From positions 1-39,966 of the forward strand of contig NZ_CAUDZA010000022.1 of assembly GCF_958453765.1 (NCBI RefSeq): 39,966 nucleotides of DNA, written 5' to 3'. Every line of letters starts with the position of its first letter. Positions within the stretch are counted from its first letter, which is position 1. The stretch comes from Phascolarctobacterium_A succinatutens_B. Lineage in GTDB: Bacteria > Bacillota > Negativicutes > Acidaminococcales > Acidaminococcaceae. Of the stretch, positions 6,223-14,116 are shown piece by piece. The notes beneath the pieces were generated by a model, which was given only the letters and a program-made list of their open reading frames with translations, had not been told where the DNA came from and did not search any database. A program made the position numbers and the translations under genes.

Positions 6223-7701
6223 ATGCATAAGACTTTTATAGCTACAGCGTTGGCACTGGGCATGTGCCTGCCTGTTTATGCGGAACAGTTCAGCAACAGC
6301 AACAGCGACAGCATGTTAAGCCCGGTATCTGTTGATGAACCTAATACAGCGGTACCGCATCGTGAAAAGCTGGATACAGAAAAGCAGCAGGGGCTGCCGA
6401 TTCGTTTGACCGGTGAACATGCCGAATATGATACTGTCAGCGGTGATTTTCATGCCGAAGGTAATATCAAGGTGTCGCAGAACGGTCAGGATATTTATAC
6501 AACGCAGGTCAAGGGCAACATGAAAACCGGCGATATCTGGCTGCTGGAGGGTGGCAAGCTGGTAGAGGGTGCCAGCGAAACACAGGCTGCTTGGGGCCAT
6601 TATAACTTTAATAATAAAACCGGTGAAATGAAAAAATTGACCGGTAAGAACGGCAAGGATTTCTTCGCTGCGCCTCATGCCGAAATTTATCCCGATAAGA
6701 TGATTTTGGACGAGGGCGGTTCTACGAGCCGTTGTCCGGCAGTAAAGCATCCCAAGTGCCTGGAAATCAAGGCAAAGACCTTTGAAATTTATCCTCATGA
6801 TAAAATGGTAGCGCGCGACGTAAAGGTTTTTGTACGCGGCAAGCATATCTATTCCCGTGATTATTGGGAAAACAGCCTGACGGATAGGTCCAAGGAACGT
6901 ATTCTGCCACATATCGGCTTTAAGGACAGCGACAAGGGTACCTATGTCAATCTTTCGTATGAACGTCCGTTAGGAGATAAGGACACAATTTATGCCGATT
7001 TGAATTATTACAGCAAGGTCGGCTATAAGCCTGTTTACGGCTTGGAGCATAACGAGCGTAACTTTAAAGTTACCTATGAAAACGGCTGGTATGAGGATGA
7101 TGATGAATGGGTAGAGAAGCAGAACAATATCCGCTTTGACTATAAAAATCATCATATTGCACCAGGTCTTCCCTTATCATACAGTGCTTACTTTGAACGA
7201 GGTTTGTGGAAGAATGATGATAGCGGACGTAAGAGCTGGCATACAGAATACGGTGCCTTCCTTAACCATGACCGCATTTATCTGTTTAATAGTAAAAAAA
7301 CATCTTTGGATTTAACAATCGGCAAGAAATGGACACGTGAGAGTGCAGAGGATACTTTGCAGTCTACCAATGTTTATTATGCAACATTAGGTCAGAAAAT
7401 CAGCCCGAAGTGGAATACCTGGGTTGGCTATTATAGTGAAGATTTTACGACAGATGTATTTACCTACGATCAGCCTGATATGGCAAAAGAGCTGCGTAAT
7501 GGTCTGCAATACATTATGGATGACAAGAACAGCTTTACCATTGTCAAACGTTATGATTTAGACCAAAAGGAAAACTATGAAACAAGATACAGCTGGACGC
7601 ATAAGTTCTGCTGCTGGCAGCTTTCCTTGATTTACAAGCATAGAGATACAAATGATAAAGACAGTGCATTTGAAGCTAAGTTTGATTTTGTAAACTGGTA
7701 A
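6223..7701 (+). CDS. LptD-like LPS assembly / OstA-type outer-membrane protein
   Basis: The 492-residue product has a signal peptide (cut near VYA/EQF, residue 20). An OstA/LptA-like beta-jellyroll region follows (LTGEHAEYDTVSGDFHAEGNIKV, TQVKGNMKTGDIWLLEGGKL). Next comes a segment with paired cysteines and KAKTFEIYPHDKMVARDVKVFVRGKHIYSRDYW, which resembles the link to the LptD barrel. The rest is a Tyr/Trp-rich beta-barrel-like region ending in an aromatic residue (FDFVNW), as outer-membrane barrels do. LptD inserts LPS into the outer leaflet. At 492 residues it is much shorter than E. coli LptD (about 780), so it may be a reduced LptD or a related barrel. AAGGAG precedes the start. The heptose genes follow 11 bases later, which supports an LPS role. 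Confidence 0.7.
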   Translation: MHKTFIATALALGMCLPVYAEQFSNSNSDSMLSPVSVDEPNTAVPHREKLDTEKQQGLPIRLTGEHAEYDTVSGDFHAEGNIKVSQNGQDIYTTQVKGNMKTGDIWLLEGGKLVEGASETQAAWGHYNFNNKTGEMKKLTGKNGKDFFAAPHAEIYPDKMILDEGGSTSRCPAVKHPKCLEIKAKTFEIYPHDKMVARDVKVFVRGKHIYSRDYWENSLTDRSKERILPHIGFKDSDKGTYVNLSYERPLGDKDTIYADLNYYSKVGYKPVYGLEHNERNFKVTYENGWYEDDDEWVEKQNNIRFDYKNHHIAPGLPLSYSAYFERGLWKNDDSGRKSWHTEYGAFLNHDRIYLFNSKKTSLDLTIGKKWTRESAEDTLQSTNVYYATLGQKISPKWNTWVGYYSEDFTTDVFTYDQPDMAKELRNGLQYIMDDKNSFTIVKRYDLDQKENYETRYSWTHKFCCWQLSLIYKHRDTNDKDSAFEAKFDFVNW

Positions 7702-7712
7702 TGAGGTAGAAA

Positions 7713-8276
7713 ATGAGAGAGATTATTAAGCAACGCTTTTTGGACCATCTGCAGGTGGCAAATGCTGTGATGAACAGCGAGATTCTGGCACAGATTGAGC
7801 GTATTGCTGTAGAAGTAAAAAAGGCGCTGGCCAATGGCAACAAGGTTTTGTTCTGCGGCAACGGCGGCAGTGCCGCTGACAGCCAGCATCTGGCTGCCGA
7901 GTTTGTAGGCCGCTTTCAAAAGGAACGTGCAGGTCTGCCTGCTATCGCGCTGACGGTAGATACCTCCATTCTGACTGCTGTCGGCAACGATTACGGCTAT
8001 GATAAGGTTTTCGTACGTCAGGTGCAGGCACTCGCACGTCCGGGCGATGTGCTGGTAGGCATTTCCACAAGCGGCGACAGCGCTAATGTTGTGGAAGCTG
8101 TTGAGCTGGCCAAGAGCATGGGTGTGTTCTGCGTAGGCATGACGGCTGAGGGCGGCGGCAAAATGAAAACGCTGTGCGACGAGTGCGTTGCCGTGCCGGC
8201 GAAGGTTACTGCCCGTGCGCAGGAAATGCATATTTTGATAGGCCACATTTTATGTGAGCTGGTGGATGGTGAATAA
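7713..8276 (+). CDS. gmhA: Sedoheptulose-7-phosphate isomerase
   Basis: GmhA converts sedoheptulose 7-phosphate to D-glycero-D-manno-heptose 7-phosphate, the first committed step of ADP-heptose synthesis for the LPS inner core. The 187-residue protein is a SIS-domain isomerase of normal length with FCGNGGSAADSQHLAAEFVGRF (sugar-phosphate site), ALTVDTSILTAVGNDYGYD and GISTSGDSANVVEA. The C-terminal AQEMHILIGHILCELVD carries the conserved active-site histidine region. It begins the heptose operon 11 bases after the LptD-like gene and abuts hldE. Confidence 0.96.
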   Translation: MREIIKQRFLDHLQVANAVMNSEILAQIERIAVEVKKALANGNKVLFCGNGGSAADSQHLAAEFVGRFQKERAGLPAIALTVDTSILTAVGNDYGYDKVFVRQVQALARPGDVLVGISTSGDSANVVEAVELAKSMGVFCVGMTAEGGGKMKTLCDECVAVPAKVTARAQEMHILIGHILCELVDGE

Positions 8277-8277
8277 T

Positions 8278-9756
8278 TTGGCTGATTTAGCTGTAACAAC
8301 TTTTTTAGCGGAACAGATTAAAAATGTACGCATTGCTGTTATCGGCGATGTGATGCTGGACAGATATTTTCAGGGTGAGGTTAAACGCATTTCTCCGGAA
8401 GCACCTGTACCGGTAACACGTATTACAAAGATAAATTCTGTGTTGGGCGGTGCGGCAAACGTTGCTGCCAATCTGGCACATCTGGAATGTCAGGTTTTTA
8501 TGGGCGGTGTGACAGGTGATGATGAAAACCGTCTGCTGCTGGAAAAGCTGATGGATGATGCAGGCATCAATCATCAGGGACTGGTGAAAAGCAAACTCCG
8601 CAAGACCATTACCAAGCTGCGTGTTTTGGGCGGCAATCAGCAGATGCTGCGACTTGATTTTGAAGAAACCGGCGATTTATTCCCGGAAGAAATCATTGAG
8701 CTGCGTCATTGGCTAGCAAGACTGCTTGATGAAGGCTTGGATGGTATTATTGTTTCCGATTATGCCAAGGGTGTCTGCTCGGATGATTTTTGCCAATGGG
8801 TGATTGCTCAGGGCAAGGCCTATGATATACCGGTGTTGATTGATCCTAAGGGAGCAGACTGGTCCAAATATGATGGCTGTGATTTTATTACGCCTAATTT
8901 AAAGGAAATGTGTGAGGCTGCAGGCTGTCAGCGTGAAAACTCTGATGAAGCCGTTGTCAGCATGGCGCAGGCTGCACGCGAAAAATTTCATATTAAGAAT
9001 GTTGTTGTTACCCGAAGTGAGCGCGGCATGAGCCTGGTTAATGCTGAGCAGGTGCTGCACAGCCCTGCTACCGCCATTGAGGTGTTTGATGTTTCCGGTG
9101 CTGGTGATACGGTGGCGGCTACGCTTCTGGCAGGTGTTGCAGGTAAGCTGGCGTTGGCTGATGCTGTTTATATGGCGAACCGTGCTGCAGGCATTGTTGT
9201 GGCCAAGGTTGGCACTTATCCGGTGCACCGTGACGAGCTGCTGAAAGATTTGCTGACGGAGGAACGCAAGCAGGGCCGTGGCTATCGCACGCTGAGCTGG
9301 CAGGAGATTGCTTCTCTGGCAGCAACCTGGAGAGCATGCGGCGAAAAGATTGTGTTCACCAACGGCTGTTTCGATATTCTGCATGTAGGCCATGTAACAT
9401 ATCTGGAGAAAGCGCGCAACCTTGGCAAGCACCTGATTGTCGGCCTGAATACGGACGCCTCCGTACGCCGTCTGAAGGGTGAAACAAGACCTTTGGTGCA
9501 TGAACTGGACCGTGCGCGTGTACTTGCAGCGCTGGCCTGCGTAGATGCGGTAGTGCTGTTTGACCAGGATACTCCGACTGAGCTTATTGAAAAAATTCGT
9601 CCTGACATTCTCGTCAAGGGCGGTGATTACAAGCCTGAGGAGGTTGCCGGACGTGAATATGCCGGTGAAGTGCGCATTATAGAATTTGAAGATGGTTATT
9701 CCACAACCGGTGTGGTGGAAAAAATTGCCAAAATGGTTAAGGAGGGCAAATTATGA
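8278..9756 (+). CDS. hldE: Bifunctional heptose-7-phosphate kinase / heptose-1-phosphate adenylyltransferase
   Basis: HldE phosphorylates heptose 7-phosphate at C1 and later adds AMP to make ADP-heptose. The N-terminal PfkB/ribokinase domain (about residues 15-325) has VIGDVMLDRYFQGEVKRISPEAPVPV, GGAANVAANLAHL and the catalytic SGAGDT motif. The C-terminal cytidylyltransferase-like domain (about 350-490) has FTNGCFDILHVGHV, LIVGLNTDASV and the YSTTGVVEKI end. Both domains are complete and the length (about 492) is standard. The start is uncertain: TTG at 8278, directly after the gmhA stop, has a weak GGTGA upstream; ATG 8266 or GTG 8254 would overlap gmhA. The gene ends overlapping hldD by 4 bases. 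Confidence 0.95.
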   Translation: MADLAVTTFLAEQIKNVRIAVIGDVMLDRYFQGEVKRISPEAPVPVTRITKINSVLGGAANVAANLAHLECQVFMGGVTGDDENRLLLEKLMDDAGINHQGLVKSKLRKTITKLRVLGGNQQMLRLDFEETGDLFPEEIIELRHWLARLLDEGLDGIIVSDYAKGVCSDDFCQWVIAQGKAYDIPVLIDPKGADWSKYDGCDFITPNLKEMCEAAGCQRENSDEAVVSMAQAAREKFHIKNVVVTRSERGMSLVNAEQVLHSPATAIEVFDVSGAGDTVAATLLAGVAGKLALADAVYMANRAAGIVVAKVGTYPVHRDELLKDLLTEERKQGRGYRTLSWQEIASLAATWRACGEKIVFTNGCFDILHVGHVTYLEKARNLGKHLIVGLNTDASVRRLKGETRPLVHELDRARVLAALACVDAVVLFDQDTPTELIEKIRPDILVKGGDYKPEEVAGREYAGEVRIIEFEDGYSTTGVVEKIAKMVKEGKL

Positions 9757-10727
9757 TTATCGTAACTGGTGGTGCCGGTTTTATCGGCAGTAATATTGTT
9801 AAAGGCTTAAATGACCGTGGTATTGATGACATTCTTGTTGTTGATAACCTGACCAACATGGTTAAATTCAAAAATATCCAAGGCCTGAAGGTTAAGGATT
9901 ATATGGATAAGTATGCTTTCATGGATGCACTGAAGGCAGGCAAATTCAATCATGAAAAAATCGACGTTATCTTCCATGAGGGCGCTTGCTCTGATACTAT
10001 GGAATATAACGGCAAATACATGATGGAAAATAACTTTGAGTATACTAAAAACGTGCTGCATTTCTGCCTCGACAGAAAGATTCAGATGATGTACGCTTCC
10101 TCTGCTTCTACCTATGGCAGCGGTGCGCATGGCTTCCGTGAAGAGCCTGCGTGTGAAGAAGCACTGAATGTATATGCTTTCTCCAAGCTGTTCTTCGACA
10201 ACTATCTGCGCCGTCTGCTGCCGCAGGCACAAAGCCAGGTAGTAGGCCTGCGTTATTTCAACGTATATGGCCCGCAGGAGAATCATAAGGGCAAAATGGC
10301 TTCCATGATTTACCAAATGTATAACCAATGGAAGGCAGAGCATAAAGTTCGCCTGTTCGGTGAGTACGCCGGTTATGGACCGGGTGAGCATACACGTGAC
10401 TTTGTGTATGTAAAAGACGTTGTTAAGGTAAACTTCTACTTCTGGGATCATCCGGAAATCAGCGGTATTTTCAACTGCGGTACCGGCCATGCGCATCAGT
10501 TCAATACTCTGGCTAAGGCTGTGCTGAACCATTTTGGCAGCGGCGAGCTGGAATATGTACCGTTCCCTGAAGTGCTGAAGGGCAAATACCAGAGCTTTAC
10601 CGAAGCAGATGACACTAACCTTTTGGCAGCAGGCTATGACGGCGGCTTTACTCCGATTGAAGAAGCTGCTGAGGAATATTGTCAGCTTCTCGACAAGACC
10701 GGCGGTTATTACGTTTATGAAGGCTAA
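9753..10727 (+). CDS. hldD: ADP-L-glycero-D-manno-heptose 6-epimerase
   Basis: HldD inverts C6 of ADP-D-glycero-D-manno-heptose to the L-form used by heptosyltransferases. The 324-residue product is an extended SDR: the N-terminal GGAGFIGSNIVKGL binds NADP, YASSASTYG and YAFSK give the Ser and Tyr-Lys catalytic residues, and RYFNVYGP, the HKGKMAS segment and HTRDFVYVKDVV are family motifs. The ATG overlaps the end of hldE by 4 bases with AAGGAGGG upstream, so translation is probably coupled. The length matches E. coli RfaD/HldD. Confidence 0.97.
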   Translation: MIIVTGGAGFIGSNIVKGLNDRGIDDILVVDNLTNMVKFKNIQGLKVKDYMDKYAFMDALKAGKFNHEKIDVIFHEGACSDTMEYNGKYMMENNFEYTKNVLHFCLDRKIQMMYASSASTYGSGAHGFREEPACEEALNVYAFSKLFFDNYLRRLLPQAQSQVVGLRYFNVYGPQENHKGKMASMIYQMYNQWKAEHKVRLFGEYAGYGPGEHTRDFVYVKDVVKVNFYFWDHPEISGIFNCGTGHAHQFNTLAKAVLNHFGSGELEYVPFPEVLKGKYQSFTEADDTNLLAAGYDGGFTPIEEAAEEYCQLLDKTGGYYVYEG

Positions 10728-11223
10728 GGCGGTATTTTTTGACAGAGATGGCGTGCTCAATGTTGATGTAGCCTATCTCTACAAAATTGAGGACCTGCGC
10801 TGGATTGACGGTGCACGCGAGGCTGTGGCGTATCTGACGCAGCTTGGCTATAAAATTTTTATTGTAACAAACCAGAGCGGTATTGCGCGCGGTTATTATA
10901 CGGTAGAGCAGATGAATGAGCTGCATGCTTATATGCAGCGTGAAATTACTGCAGCTGGTGGCAAAATAGAGAAAATCTATTACTGCCCGCATCATCCCGA
11001 GGGCAGCGTGCCGGAATATACCGGTGTGTGCGATTGCCGCAAGCCCAAACCGGGCATGCTGCTGCAGGCGCTGGCAGAATATGATATCGACAAGGAGCAG
11101 AGCTTCTTAGTCGGTGACAGTAAGCGCGATGTGGAAGCAGCGGAGGCTGCCAGTGTCAAAGGCTATCTTTACACAGGCGGCAATCTGCTGGATTTCGTAA
11201 AAAATATTGTAAGCGAGAGATGA
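10717..11223 (+). CDS. gmhB: D-glycero-beta-D-manno-heptose-1,7-bisphosphate 7-phosphatase
   Basis: GmhB removes the C7 phosphate from heptose 1,7-bisphosphate between the two HldE steps. The 168-residue HAD phosphatase has FFDRDGVLN (catalytic Asp pair), IVTNQSGIARG, the zinc-binding YYCPHHPEG...CDCRKPKPG loop and VGDSKRDVEAA. The start is set at ATG 10717, because the HAD motif begins five residues later; a longer upstream frame only reads through hldD. It overlaps hldD by 11 bases and the next gene's frame by up to 4, so it sits inside the translationally coupled heptose operon. Confidence 0.96.
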   Translation: MKAKAVFFDRDGVLNVDVAYLYKIEDLRWIDGAREAVAYLTQLGYKIFIVTNQSGIARGYYTVEQMNELHAYMQREITAAGGKIEKIYYCPHHPEGSVPEYTGVCDCRKPKPGMLLQALAEYDIDKEQSFLVGDSKRDVEAAEAASVKGYLYTGGNLLDFVKNIVSER

Positions 11224-11225
11224 TA

Positions 11226-12269
11226 ATGGAGTATCGGAATATCCTGTTAATCAAAATGAGCTCTTTGGGTGATATCCTGCACACTTTGCCCTTTGCGGCA
11301 GCGCTGCGCAAGCGTTATCCCAAGGCAAAAATCACCTGGCTGGTACATCCGCAGTTTGCCGGCTTTGTACCGGATCCTCCGGTGATTGACGAGGTGCTTT
11401 ATTTTGATAAGGTAAAATTTAATAAGCTGGGCTTCAGTGATAAGCTGAAATATTTTTGCGAAATGCGCTCTTTGCTGCACAGCAAGCATTTTGACTTGGT
11501 GATAGATATGCAGGGCCTTTTCAAAAGTGCGGTGTTGGCTGCTATCAGCGGCTGCGATAACCGCATCGGCTATTGCGAAATGCGCGAGGGTAGCGGCTTT
11601 ATCAGCAAGGCAATTGGCGGCAGTCATAGTAAGGACCATGTTATTGAGCGCTATCTTGACGTGGCACGTTATCTTGGTGCCAAGGTTGATTCGTTAGATG
11701 ATGTGGAATTCCCCATGCCGGATTTAAGCACGGAAACCGCTTCTGTGCAGCATAAACTGCAGGAGGCCGGCTGGCAGGGCGGAGATTACGTTGTTATTGT
11801 TCCCGGTGCACGCTGGTGGACGAAGGAATGGCCGGTCGAGCATTATATTGAGCTGGCGAAAAAGCTTACGGCTGACGGTACTGCCGTGGTGCTGGCAGGC
11901 GGACCTGATGATGCTGTCAAGGGGCAGAAGATTGCCGAAGGAACAGCGAGCTCACTGGTTATCGATTTGACAGGACAGACAAGCCTGCGTGAGCTGGCAG
12001 CGCTGATTAAGGGCTGCAGCTTCTACATCAGTGCGGATACCGGGCCGCTGCATTTTGCGGCGGCTTTAAAAAAACCGCTTATAGCAATGTACGGACCGAC
12101 GAAGGCTGACCGCACCGGACCATACGGCAGCAAAAATTCCACGGTATTGCTTTCGCCAGCAAAGTGTGCAGGCTGCTTGAAGAAAAAGTGCGATAACTGG
12201 CATTGTATGCATGATATAACGCCGGATATGGTCTATAAAATTTATCAGGAAAAGGTGGCAAAAGGCTGA
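11226..12269 (+). CDS. waaC: Lipopolysaccharide heptosyltransferase I-like (GT9)
   Basis: This enzyme would transfer the first L,D-heptose from ADP-heptose to Kdo of lipid A. The ~347-residue protein is a GT9 family member: KMSSLGDILHTLPFAAALRKRYP is the typical WaaC N-terminus, followed by VIDMQGLFKSA and, in the C-terminal domain, PGARWWTKEWPVEHY and SADTGPLHFAAAL (ADP-heptose binding). A C-terminal cysteine group (CAGCLKKKC, HCM) is shared with the next gene. The start is ATG 11226; ATG 11220, two codons upstream and overlapping gmhB, is possible. Assignment to WaaC rather than WaaF rests on the N-terminal motif and gene order. Confidence 0.87.
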   Translation: MEYRNILLIKMSSLGDILHTLPFAAALRKRYPKAKITWLVHPQFAGFVPDPPVIDEVLYFDKVKFNKLGFSDKLKYFCEMRSLLHSKHFDLVIDMQGLFKSAVLAAISGCDNRIGYCEMREGSGFISKAIGGSHSKDHVIERYLDVARYLGAKVDSLDDVEFPMPDLSTETASVQHKLQEAGWQGGDYVVIVPGARWWTKEWPVEHYIELAKKLTADGTAVVLAGGPDDAVKGQKIAEGTASSLVIDLTGQTSLRELAALIKGCSFYISADTGPLHFAAALKKPLIAMYGPTKADRTGPYGSKNSTVLLSPAKCAGCLKKKCDNWHCMHDITPDMVYKIYQEKVAKG

Positions 12270-13315
12270 TGGCACAAGCTGTAGAATTAAATGGCAAAAA
12301 AATATTGGTAACATTTTTGATGCATCTGGGAGACCTGACGCTGACCACGCCTTTCATCCATGCGCTGCGTAAGGCAGCACCGGATGCGCATATTACTTTT
12401 CTGGCAGATGAGAAGCTGAAGGATGTAGTACTGCATAATCCGTATTTAGATGAGGTTATCACGATTGACAAGAAGGGCAAGGACAACAGCCTGCTGGCGC
12501 TGATGGCCTGCGCCCGCCGTCTGAGCAAGATGGATTTTGATGTGCTGATTAACCTGCATCCGAATGAGCGTTGCAGCTTTATTGATGCTTTTACCAAAGT
12601 GAAATTGCGTTGCGGTACAACACACACTTTGTTCAAACCGCTTTGGGATGTGTTTACACCGCTCAACCGCAAAATTCATGCGGCTGATATGTATCTTGAT
12701 GTGCTGACGCAGCTTGGCGTACAAAAGCTGGAGCATAACGGTCTGGAGATTTTTCCGAGCGAGGAATATCAGCAGCATGCAGAGGAATTCTGGCGTGAGC
12801 ACGGCGTGTTCGCTACCGATAAGCTTGTAGGCTTTAATATCGGCAGTGCTGTTGTTACCAAGCGCTGGGCTCCGGAGCGCTTTGCCAAGGTAGCAGATAT
12901 TCTTGCGGAAAAGGGCTATAAGCCTGTATTCTTCGGCGGTACGATGGACGAAGAAATGGTGCAGGAGGCCGTCAGCTTCATGAAGACGACGCCTGTGGTA
13001 GCAACCGGCAGCTTTCGTATTGGCGAGCTGGCGGCGGCAATGCGTCGCTGCAGCCTGATTATCACCAACGACAGCGGCCCGATGCACGTAGCAATCAGCC
13101 AGAAGGTGCCTATCGTAGCGATGTACGGTCCGTCCAGTCCGAAGCTTTACGGACCTTATACCAAGGATGCAACTATTGTGACGGCGTTGCCGCCCTGCCC
13201 TGGTTGTGCAGGTGGCATGAAGCACAAGTGTGATGATATGCAATGTATGACACGTCTGACGGTAGAGCAGGTTGTGCAGGCTGCTGAACAGATGCTGCAG
13301 CAAAAGGAGAAATAA
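12269..13315 (+). CDS. GT9 heptosyltransferase (WaaF/WaaQ type)
   Basis: The 348-residue GT9 protein should add a further heptose to the LPS inner core. Visible are ILVTFLMHLGDLTLTTPFIHALRKAAP, LINLHPNERCSFIDAF, FNIGSAVVTKRWAPERFAKVA and ITNDSGPMHVAISQKVPIVAMYGPSSP, the usual GT9 donor-site block. The motif LMHLGDLTLTTP is closer to what I recall for the WaaQ/WaaF branch than for WaaC, and I cannot separate the two by eye. The start overlaps the previous stop in a TGATG junction. C-terminal cysteines (CPGCAGGMKHKC, CM) parallel those of the upstream gene. Confidence 0.85.
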   Translation: MAQAVELNGKKILVTFLMHLGDLTLTTPFIHALRKAAPDAHITFLADEKLKDVVLHNPYLDEVITIDKKGKDNSLLALMACARRLSKMDFDVLINLHPNERCSFIDAFTKVKLRCGTTHTLFKPLWDVFTPLNRKIHAADMYLDVLTQLGVQKLEHNGLEIFPSEEYQQHAEEFWREHGVFATDKLVGFNIGSAVVTKRWAPERFAKVADILAEKGYKPVFFGGTMDEEMVQEAVSFMKTTPVVATGSFRIGELAAAMRRCSLIITNDSGPMHVAISQKVPIVAMYGPSSPKLYGPYTKDATIVTALPPCPGCAGGMKHKCDDMQCMTRLTVEQVVQAAEQMLQQKEK

Positions 13316-13317
13316 TT

Positions 13318-13962
13318 TTGACTAAGCAAAGCATTATTACCGGAGAGGTTTTATTGCTGTGTGAAAGAGTGGAGATGGCGCAGTTTATGCACGCTTATCT
13401 CCGGCATTTATTTAAGCATGGTATCAGCTTGCCTAACATGCAGATTGTAAATTATCAGAGTATCGATAAGTTAGACTTGCTGACTAAACGCCTTATACAG
13501 CTGGAAGGCAGAGAAATAGTGCAGAAGGCAGTATTCTTTGCTGACGCGGCTGATGAGCGCGAACGCCGAATGCAGAAATTTTTTGCAGTGCGTGACAATA
13601 CTTTCTTTAGAGGAGTGGAGTATTGCACGCACTTTTTCTTTCCCGGCAAAAAAGCTACTAAACGTTGGCAAAAGGGTTATCTTGAGGATATGCTGCTGCA
13701 GTCGCTGCGGCTGGAAAGCTCGGAGTGCAGTGATTATTATAATCTGTATAATATGAGTGCGGAGTATTTGCAGTCAGTAAATTGCTGCCGTGGGCGAGAA
13801 AACAGATTAGTGAATTATAGCAGGCATTTACTGTACACCTATCTGGCAGGAACAGAAAGGTATGTGGGCATGCGCTTGGGCGAGGCGGCTCTGGCAGGAG
13901 CCTTTGATTTGGAGCATCCGTGCTATGCGAGTCTTAAGGAATGCTTGCAAGGCTTAAACTAG
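13318..13962 (+). CDS. DUF3226-like / TOPRIM-fold protein, unknown role
   Basis: The 214-residue product starts at TTG 13318, with AGGAG at the usual distance, two bases after the heptosyltransferase stop. It resembles the TOPRIM-like DUF3226 family: LLLCERVEMAQFMHAYLRHL would correspond to the 'VEG-D' strand with its Glu; VFFADAADERERRMQKF to the acidic DxD strand and the following helix; GYLEDMLLQSL and LLYTYLAGTE...GMRLGEAALAGAFDL to the C-terminal signature. The acidic motif is D-A-A-D rather than DxD, so nuclease activity is not assured. There is no signal peptide. It ends the heptose operon, an odd place for a DNA/RNA-type fold. The family call is from pattern memory only. Confidence 0.5.
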   Translation: MTKQSIITGEVLLLCERVEMAQFMHAYLRHLFKHGISLPNMQIVNYQSIDKLDLLTKRLIQLEGREIVQKAVFFADAADERERRMQKFFAVRDNTFFRGVEYCTHFFFPGKKATKRWQKGYLEDMLLQSLRLESSECSDYYNLYNMSAEYLQSVNCCRGRENRLVNYSRHLLYTYLAGTERYVGMRLGEAALAGAFDLEHPCYASLKECLQGLN

Positions 13963-14054
13963 AGCAGCAGAATGCGAGGTTATCAAAATAACTTAATTGA
14001 TTTATTATATTGTGCAAAAGTGTTAGCTTTGTTAGCTGTCGTCCTTTCTGAATT

Positions 14055-14082
14055 TTGGAAAAGCAAATAAATATGTTATAAT
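14055..14082 (+). promoter_or_regulatory. Promoter of the alanine/glycine symporter gene
   Basis: TTGGAA (14055-14060) and a perfect TATAAT (14077-14082) have 16-base spacing and lie 35 bases before the ATG. Confidence 0.7.
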
Positions 14083-14116
14083 TAACAAACAAACTAAAAA
14101 AGGGGGAGCAACATTT

